Below are positions 56,888 through 64,000 of a stretch of 64,000 bases of DNA, in pieces. Under the pieces are notes generated by a model, which did not search any database, was not told where the DNA came from, and worked only from the letters and a program-made list of their open reading frames with translations. The translations under genes were made by a program, and so were the position numbers. The stretch is from Anthoceros angustus. Lineage: Eukaryota; Streptophyta; Anthocerotopsida; Anthocerotales; Anthocerotaceae. Location of the stretch: assembly GCA_010909165.1 (NCBI GenBank), contig VJWM01000135.1:248001-312000 (forward strand). Direction: 5' to 3'. How positions within the stretch are numbered: the first letter of the stretch is position 1; each line of letters begins with the position of its first letter.

Positions 56888-58000
56888 ATGGAGGAAGGGC
56901 TACTTCCTGGGCTACCGGATGATCTTGCTTTGCAATGTATGTTACGGGTACCACGGATTTATCATGTGAGTATGCGGATAGTGAATTCGCACTGGAGGCG
57001 GTTGGTTGGGAGTAGTACATTCTACTCAGAAAGAAAGAAGCTTGATATTTGTTGTGCGTCCATCTTTTTCTTGCCTCAACAAAGCAAGCAAGTGGATGTT
57101 TTGGATTGCATTGAGTTTGATTTGGTGTCCAAAACAAAAGTTAGAAGATGCTTTCGCAATCACTTCATAAGGGAGAGTATCTTTTTAGATGGTCATGGAT
57201 GTGCGTCTGTCGGAAAGTGTGTGCTGGTATTTGGAGGGCAAGAACATGGACCAAAGTACAAAGCTCATGGGCACTTGAATATTTTTGATACCATGACGAC
57301 GCAGTGGACTCGGGGAGCGAGTATGTTGGTTCCTAGAGGAGGTATGGCATGGGGAGTGCTTAAAAACCACTTGGTTGTAGCTGGAGGTTATGGAGGAGAA
57401 GGGATAGGTTCTCGTATTGAAGCAGAGGTTTACAACTTGAATAAGAATGAATGGTGGCCGGTAGCTAGTCTACCCTATATGTTGCTTATTGACTTGTTCT
57501 TTGTCTTGAAGGAGAGACTCTTTGTTAGGGGTTGGATTCGTGAAACTCATTCATCCAAATTGGTTTCATATCATCTTAACTCTAATACTTGGAAAGAAGA
57601 GCCTGAAATGCTTAGATATCTTCAAGGTTCAGCTCCCTTTTGTTTGAACAAAGTTGCAACTACTTCAATCGATAATTCCATCTTTATGTTAGAGGTGAAA
57701 GACTCCACCGTTGAACCACAAGCAGAGACAGAGCCTGTGCTTCTTAATATCATGAAGCTTGATACCAAAGAGAGAAAGTGGAAGAAAATATGCAGGATTT
57801 TGGATGAGGTTATGCATTATGATTGTGAATGCTCGTTCGAGAGAGATGTTCGCTTTCACAGCATGAAAGACAAAGTTGCAGTTTTAGACCACTCTGAAGA
57901 CCAAGATGATATTGAAGTGAAAATAGTTGGACAAAGAGAGGTGCTGAGGGTTTCTATCCTTTGCCCATCGCAGTGGACAACAGCGGTTATTGAGGCTTAA
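56888..58000 (+). CDS. F-box/kelch-repeat protein, intronless
   Basis: A single-exon ORF of 370 residues. An F-box lies at 7-45 (PGLPDDLALQCMLRVPRIYH ... SHWRRLV), the surface that binds SKP1 in SCF ubiquitin ligases. Kelch-type beta-propeller repeats follow: CVLVFGGQEHG ... NIFDTMTTQWTRGASM (about 111-146), NHLVVAGGYGG ... VYNLNKNEWWPVASLP (160-195), RLFVRGW ... YHLNSNTWKEEPEML (about 215-245), and a weaker LNIMKLDTKERKWKKI near 295. The GG and W spacing is typical. It likely selects a substrate for ubiquitination; which one is unknown. Similar small plant F-box/kelch genes regulate phenylpropanoid enzymes, among others, but nothing here fixes that role. Stop at 57998-58000. No truncation seen. 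Confidence 0.9.
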   Translation: MEEGLLPGLPDDLALQCMLRVPRIYHVSMRIVNSHWRRLVGSSTFYSERKKLDICCASIFFLPQQSKQVDVLDCIEFDLVSKTKVRRCFRNHFIRESIFLDGHGCASVGKCVLVFGGQEHGPKYKAHGHLNIFDTMTTQWTRGASMLVPRGGMAWGVLKNHLVVAGGYGGEGIGSRIEAEVYNLNKNEWWPVASLPYMLLIDLFFVLKERLFVRGWIRETHSSKLVSYHLNSNTWKEEPEMLRYLQGSAPFCLNKVATTSIDNSIFMLEVKDSTVEPQAETEPVLLNIMKLDTKERKWKKICRILDEVMHYDCECSFERDVRFHSMKDKVAVLDHSEDQDDIEVKIVGQREVLRVSILCPSQWTTAVIEA

Positions 58001-61000
58001 AAGGACAATGGAGCCAATTGCTTGCAATACTCCTCCACTCCTTTTTATGTATATCTCTTGGATTTTATCCTTTCATGGGCTTTTGGCTCTCCATTTCCTT
58101 CCAAGTGGCCAAGATACATGAATGCAGAACCGGCCCTGGCCTAACAGGTAACGGGCGGTGACCGTACGGATATGCTCAACAAGATGAAGCTGAAGATTCA
58201 AATCACAAGCGACACGAGGTACAAGTGAATCTCTGGGCTCCAGACTTCCGGTCCATGCGTGTGTACGTGGGCTCTGGAGATTATGGGCAGGGTACATTCC
58301 TTCTTAGCAGCATCTGGAGACGTGGATGGCGGTACCGTATTCGCACGCCTTTAGATCAAATGAAACCACAGGCCCGCAGCGGCTGCTTCCTCTCTTTCCC
58401 ACCCAACGCAGCAGAATCTGCCATGACTTATCTCTCTTACGCGAGCATCAGCCTGAGGTCTCAGCCAGACAACACTTGTGTGCTGATAGCTGGGCGCATG
58501 GCTCTGCCACCTGGCAATTGGGCCACTTGCCGTGTCCGAACAGCAAGAGTCATCAAATCAGATTAGATCAGATCAGATCAGAGGTTGAACGTGCGCTGGG
58601 TTTTGTCAGGCACGCAAGTTTGTCGGAGAGAGGGGGAAGGCAGCGAGCATCCTCGCAAAACAGGAAGACCTTGTGATGCCCCTAAACCCTACCGACAACT
58701 GCAGAGTTTGGGGCACCAGCTCTCCCTTCTCACTGAGAGTTAAGGGTTAAGTAATGGTGCCCCTGAGATAAGTTTTGCAGAGGATGAAATGCTGCTTCGC
58801 CTTCAGATCACGAGATGCAGTGCAACAGAGAAAAAAGATTGCTGCCAGTAACCTACGCACGCAGTGCATGAAGAGTAAAAGCTGTGCGAGATCCTGCACA
58901 GAACCTGGAGCTGCTGGCCATGGTGCTTGTTGGAAAGGTGACGGGAAAAAATTTCCCATCTGAGAAAGCAACCTTCGGACTACATCTGGAGACGTGAGAC
59001 CTTAGCACCGTAAGCATGGTGCGCTGTATGAGGGTGACCTAGTTGAGCAGTAAACAGTCACTTCCTGATGATGAGGGTCCTGTAGACCTACATTGTAGAT
59101 TCTGTCGCTGCTGATAGCAAGCTCTAGATTGCACTGGCACTCTGAAGCTAGCACCAAGTCTGGAAGGAACAGTAACATGACTACAGCTGGTGACACATCC
59201 GCTTACAGCTTTGCTCCCAAGAATTTTGACCTGCCTCTCGTGTCATTTCAATCTCCTAATACTGCCCTTCATGATGGGCTGTATGCCTGCACCAGCGAAC
59301 TTCCTCGGAGTTTTTTGGCATCATGTTGGCGTCATCACTCACGAAAACGTTTCTCAAGGCAATGAAATATTACCTTGCATGCAGTGGCTTTTGCAGGCAC
59401 ACCGAGGTGTCCCCTCCGTCGCAGTCAGGTAGCAGAGCTCACAAGTTGTGTTCTATAACGGCTATCATTATTTGTGTTCTAAAACACCTTCAACAACAAT
59501 CGAAACAAGTGCCATTGAAGCTCCTCTGACCTGGAACATGTCGAACACCATCCTGTGACACCTGACTTAAAAGATCCTTTCTTGGCCATTATAGCGGAGT
59601 GAAGGGACAACAGGTTTAAAGGCTCTTGTGTAACAAGGTACAGACCTACGAAAGGTGCGAACTGGTGTACTTGCATCGGTCATCAGCACTGCAATCATCT
59701 GGACTCGAACATGGAAAGGCCGAGGTGGGCTGGCTTAAGATGTACAGGTTGTGTCGATCATCCCGATCCACATGCAGAACAACTTCGTAGTCTTCTCAGC
59801 ATGATTGACGCCTTCAAGTTTGCAATCCTGAAGCACGGCAGAAGGGTTGGGTGCTTCACTACACTACAAAGTGGGAACTCTGAGAAATGACATTTCATCA
59901 GCATGCCGTTTCACGTTTGCTGGCCCAGGACCCTACATACAAAGTTTCCTGGAATCCTTGCTTTAGACAACTATAGGGGGCCCCGGGGCCACAAAAGCTG
60001 CTACAGCTTAAAGTGAGGAAGGCAATCTAACGAAGTCGATTGCACGCCTTGTGGCCCTTGCAACTGATGAATACATATATGTACATCGCTAGGATATTGT
60101 GACCTCTTAGCAAATACTACCTGAAGGGAATCTCACAGACCTGCCCTTGAAAATCCTTGTTTTTGCTTTGCTTGGCAGAATATATGAGACTTTGTGTATT
60201 ATTATATCTTTTCTTTAAAAATCTCACAAAATGCTCTTTAATTCCTCCCTTATAATGCTCCCTTTTTTTGAAGTATTGGATTTAAAGCCAAAACTCCAAC
60301 GCAAACTATCATATTACAAGATAATTAATAAATTATATTTTAATATATAATAAAAAAGACATGGCTTATGACATTTTGTAATGTAATTTAGACAAGGTGA
60401 TTTTTTAACCTTATATTATACCTAATATCTACTTATAGTTAAATAAAAAGAAGTTAGATTATCCTGCAAACACCTACCTAATACTCGTCATTCTTCTTGT
60501 ACCCTACAATTTTTCTTCTTTTTCTTCTAGGTATAAGTAACATAATCATTATCAACGTGGAGAATCTCGCATTTAGATCTCGCACCTTCTAGGTATAGCT
60601 AAGTATATGTTCATACATATATTATAGATATTTATAGACTCTTGATGTTTTCTATATTATACTAGTATACACTGGCCTATGGGGTTGATTGCCAAGTAGG
60701 AAAGTGAAATGGGTGTGGTCTATGGTGTCGTCCCTGAGTTAGGTCACACTTGACTTTGCTTTGGGGGTTGTGTGCGTGAGACCACTTTTATTGAATTGAA
60801 TACTAGCATAACGTTTTCATTGGCTGTGTATTATATCTTAGCAACAAAATATTTTATCTTAACAATAGGCTATATCAATTGTCCAATGGGTATAGACTAT
60901 GTTTTATCGTGGGCAACATCCTTTCTAGTATGATCTTAGGAGATTAACCAATCGTTATTATATAATTTGAGTATATAAAATATAATTTCTTATTATTTTT

Positions 61001-61433
61001 CTAAACAATTGCAGAACAACCAATCAATAGAGCATTAAAAAACTATTGAAAGTAGATACTAAGATATAAATCCTTGTTTGAAAGTTGATAACTATACTAT
61101 GATAAACATCCTGGTGTGGAAACTGATTTTTTAGTAATAATCAAGAAGAATGAGTCTTCATGTATTAAACAGGAATAGAGTAGACTTTATTAAAAGACGA
61201 GAAGAACTTTAATAGAGTAGACCTGAAGTACGAGGAGGAACAACCCAAAAAGGGCTAATGGTAAAAAGGGAAGTCCTAGTCCCGTCGAATGCCTTTCCCG
61301 TAACTACCTACTGCACCAATGATATCGTGATCAAGGGTGATGAAGGGCCTAGCTGCCACCGGTGCTGAAGAAGCCGCTAGTCCTACGCAAGTAGCTGTCC
61401 TATAAACAGCGTTAGCCAGCGCTTTCTGCAGAG
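58001..61433. other. Long intergenic stretch, no gene recognised
   Basis: 58.0-60.0 kb is of mixed composition, with short ORFs on both strands lacking domains (for example 58225-58566). A short (GATCA)n run lies near 58562-58585. 60.18-61.2 kb is strongly AT-rich. No tRNA, repeat pair or mobile-element end was found. Confidence 0.5.
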
Positions 61434-64000
61434 CTATTCCTTAATTAACCTCGAGAAGTCCTTGCCCATAGCCCCATGAGTCTCGAGGGCGAGGGGGATG
61501 AAAACATGGTCGTCTTGCATGGAAGAGTACTTATGAGTCTTGCTGGTTGCGCATCCTTCCGCCGCCCAGCGCGGGGGGATTGATGATGACCTGCTTGCAT
61601 ATGGAATCCCTCGTGGGATCCGTGACAACCATATCAACGATGTAAATTTGCTCTCCCCTGATATAAAAAAGGTCCGCTCTGAGTGACACGCCATTACGCA
61701 ATGTATATGGGCGCTCTCTATACGGAAAAAATCCGCTCTCCTTAGTTATCGAAAACATGACGTCGCGAACGGCATCCTGTGTAGCAATACTTGCCCCCCC
61801 CACGGGATAACACGCCAAATGGGACCCGGAGTTGTCGATGAGAGCTCCACAACTGCACATGGAAAGCGAAGAGGCCAGAAGATGAGCCAAACCGAGGCGG
61901 ACCTTCATCGCGGTCAAAAAGGACGCTGGTGCGATTCAGAACGCCTAAATGCAAGGCCGAGGCAGAAGCGAGGAGCCTGCCCCCTTCCCCGAAGAGGAAT
62001 GCCTGGGAATGGAGGAGTCTAGAAGAAGGGCCCTTTGCGCCTGTAGATATTGCTTCTCCTGGAGAGAGGCTTGAAGGCCACGCATCCCTTCCCTAGAGAA
62101 AGAGGAAAAAGAGGGCATGGCTTCCCTAGCCTCTGAGGAAAGGGAGTCCCTAGCCCGCCTCAGAGAGATCTGCAAGGGAAACTTTAAGGCCCCCTCCTCA
62201 TCACTCGAGACGAAGGCTTCTAGAAGTCTTGCATTAAGAACCGAGAGGCCAAAATTGGGGCAGAGAGGACCCAACTCCCGAGGAAGGCCACCGGAGCCAA
62301 AGCCTCTATGGCCCAGCAAACCAGTGCCTCCAAAGGCTCCTGGCAATGATGTTTGTTTCCGCACCAAGTCACTGTCGGCGCATTCGAAGGTGCCGGGACC
62401 TATGATATCCCCAAGCGCTTGCATAACCTGCCTATCAAAATTTCTCAAGCTTGATAAAAAGGTCAGGGATGGACCAACCGTCCTGGTAAGATAACCTGGT
62501 TGACGCGCGAAGCAGGAAGACAAAATACCAAACGCAACCTGAGGGTCCCCAATTTGTGAAAGGTCCCCAATGTGAGCCTTGTCTTCTTCCAAAGCCGCGT
62601 CCACAAACCCTTGAATAAAGTCAGGGGGACCCAGCGGAATTCCAAGGACTCGAAGCCCTTGCGGAGAAATAATATCCCCCCCTGGATAGTGAAGAGAGGG
62701 TGTATTGCTAGAAGGGGACCACACATTGCACTTATCAACCTTGACCCTTAATCCCATATGCGAGAGCTCCAAGGAGAAGAGATTAAAGACATCTCTCACC
62801 TTGTCCCCTAGCCCGAGGATATGGGTATCGTTAGCGACGAATGGGAAAAGGCACTCACGAACTGCAAAGGCTGTGAAGGACAGCGCCTTGAAATGCGCCA
62901 TGGCGAAGATGGCGCCCTCCAATGGATCCTCTTGCCTTGTGCCCGTCGTCGAGTGGAGAACCGAAACACCTTCCGTAGCTGGACCATGTTGATATATAGT
63001 AGAGATTGGACAGAGAACCGTAGAAGGAGCAAACAAATGGAATGAGGCCTGCCAAGTGCCCACCTGCGTCCCTGAGTTCCGAGAAAATGATAGCCCTGGA
63101 CACAGTGTTGAAGGCATTCTTGACATCCACGTGTAGGGCAACCCAATATGGGTGAGACTTGAGGACCGCCTAGATACCAAAGGCCGCATACTTACAACCG
63201 CCTAGAGTGGCAATCCCAAATTGGTGGGGGCAAAGGTGCTCCCGAAGTTGAATAGCAATGTTGCGGCTGATCAAGCGCAGGAACGCCTCCCTAACAGCAA
63301 CACGGTGCACCCTTGACGTAAGTTTCTCCAAAGCTAGTAACCTGCAAGCCCCCAAGACCTGGGAGATCCTGCGAGGAGCCTTGCCTTTGGCCACAGCCGC
63401 CGCCAGGATGAAAAGCTCTGAAAAACCACTAGAGGGATCCTCTGGGGAGAAATAATCGCGAAGGTGGTCATAAAGTGTCTCAGACAGGCCACTCAAGGAG
63501 AGACGGGGGGTAGTGGAGAGGGCCCGACCAAAGACCGCCCTGTCTAGACAAAAAGGCTCATCGGGCATGAAATCAAAGATATCCTGTGGAATGCTCTCAC
63601 TGGGGGCCGGATGAAGGGCACGGAGCGCGGCAATGGTGTCCTCGGAGGCCGGTGCCACTAGCTCCGAGTGCAGAGCCCTAGCAGCCCACGTGTACTCACC
63701 ATTCCGACCCAACATATGACACCTTCGGAGACGCGCCTTATTAGGGTCCGGACATACCTTATCGACCTTGGCCAACTCCAACCTAAATCTTGCCGCCAAA
63801 AGATCCTCCTCCTGTAGAGCCTCTCAATTCCCTGCCCGAAAGCGGCGGAGGCGGAAAGCCACCTCCCTATGGCATGAAGGGCCGCCCCTAGAGCGCTGAA
63901 GACACCACCTAGGAAGGAAAAGGAAAAGAGTCCAAGCAAGCAGTCCAATGGAAGGCGATACGCAAGGTGAACATCGTTGTGAAGACGCCTCAGGAGCCGC
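61434..64000 (-). pseudogene. Non-LTR-type reverse transcriptase with nuclease-like C-terminus, frameshifted, runs off right edge
   Basis: On minus, 63999-63800 begins mid-protein (RLLRRLHNDVHLAYRLPLDC). 63799-63170 gives GRNGEYTWAARALHSELVAP, PRRISQVLGACRLLALEKLT and REHLCPHQFGIATLGGCKYA (RT N-terminal boxes). 63130-62990 gives MDVKNAFNTVSRAIIFSELR (box A). A frameshift leads to GTRQEDPLEGAIFAMAHFKA (box B) and PFVANDTHILG (box C, where A-D-D is expected; it reads A-N-D), with GLRVKVDKCNVWSP next. A long thumb/linker runs to 61945. Then, in other frames, CSCGALIDNSGSHLACYPVG, TQDAVRDVMF, LRADLFYIRGEQIYIVDMVV and, near 61560-61440, AAEGCATSKTHKYSS and HVFIPLALETHGAMGKDF. A C-x-C zinc motif followed by a D ... 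D-x-V ... K pattern recalls a restriction-enzyme-like nuclease. At least two frameshifts and the N for D change mean it is dead as read. Confidence 0.7.

Noticed and set aside
58225-58566. 113-residue plus ORF after the F-box gene
   Set aside because: No recognisable domain, poor start context, and an overlapping ORF in a second frame. Likely chance.

Overview
The window looks like nuclear DNA of a streptophyte, most likely a seedless land plant or a close algal relative. The evidence is a plant-type nuclear tRNA-Phe(GAA), a plant GLR ion-channel gene, a plant-type 11-beta-HSD-like dehydrogenase, an intronless F-box/kelch gene, a RING-H2 gene and a plant-type P450 relic. Introns with GT-AG ends are short (80-369 bp, most about 100 bp), which would suit a compact-intron lineage such as Selaginella. 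That last point is inference; the sequence does not fix the species.

Layout. 1-650: a degenerate cytochrome P450 fragment running off the left edge. 1951-2508: a RING-H2 gene. 2547-14819: a 12.3-kb DNA transposon-like unit with perfect 30-bp terminal inverted repeats. It carries two divergently oriented gene sets, both damaged by duplications and frameshifts: on the minus strand a ParB-like plus DNA N-methyltransferase gene (two tandem copies), and on the plus strand a DUF7869-like protein with a D-D-D pattern that may be the transposase (two tandem copies). A 20-bp perfect palindrome, GGCGCC-GGCCGGCC-GGCGCC, and its degenerate forms are scattered through this unit and reappear only in a related remnant at 46.7-47.6 kb. 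14881-19978: a tandem array of 0.85-1.6-kb units that include the C-terminal end of a related gene and pieces resembling an LTR end. 20082-37448: a Ty3/gypsy retrotransposon on the minus strand with giant LTRs (5651 and 6066 bp), PBS, PPT, gag, protease, RT/RNase H and integrase remnants. 37600-45145: a second gypsy element, nested in a copy of the tandem unit, with gag, a linker, a cytosine-5 DNA methyltransferase-like domain, RT, RNase H and integrase. 45.1-49.3 kb: repeat remnants, an LTR-like fragment and AT-rich DNA. 49351-58000: the host gene block, with tRNA-Phe, HSD-like SDR (+), GLR (-) and F-box/kelch (+). 61434-64000: a non-LTR-type reverse transcriptase pseudogene with a nuclease-like C-terminus, running off the right edge.

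Taken together, the most interesting part is the TIR unit at 2.5-14.8 kb. A ParB-like DNA-binding/nuclease fold joined to a bacterial-type beta-class DNA methyltransferase, next to a candidate DDE-type protein and element-specific palindromes, suggests a self-modifying or self-marking DNA transposon. The nested gypsy element carries an unrelated cytosine methyltransferase, so two mobile elements in one window each bring their own DNA-methylation enzyme.

Caution: copies of every repeat differ mainly by 1-9-base indels and seldom by substitutions. Some frameshifts called here could therefore be consensus errors in a repetitive assembly and not true mutations.
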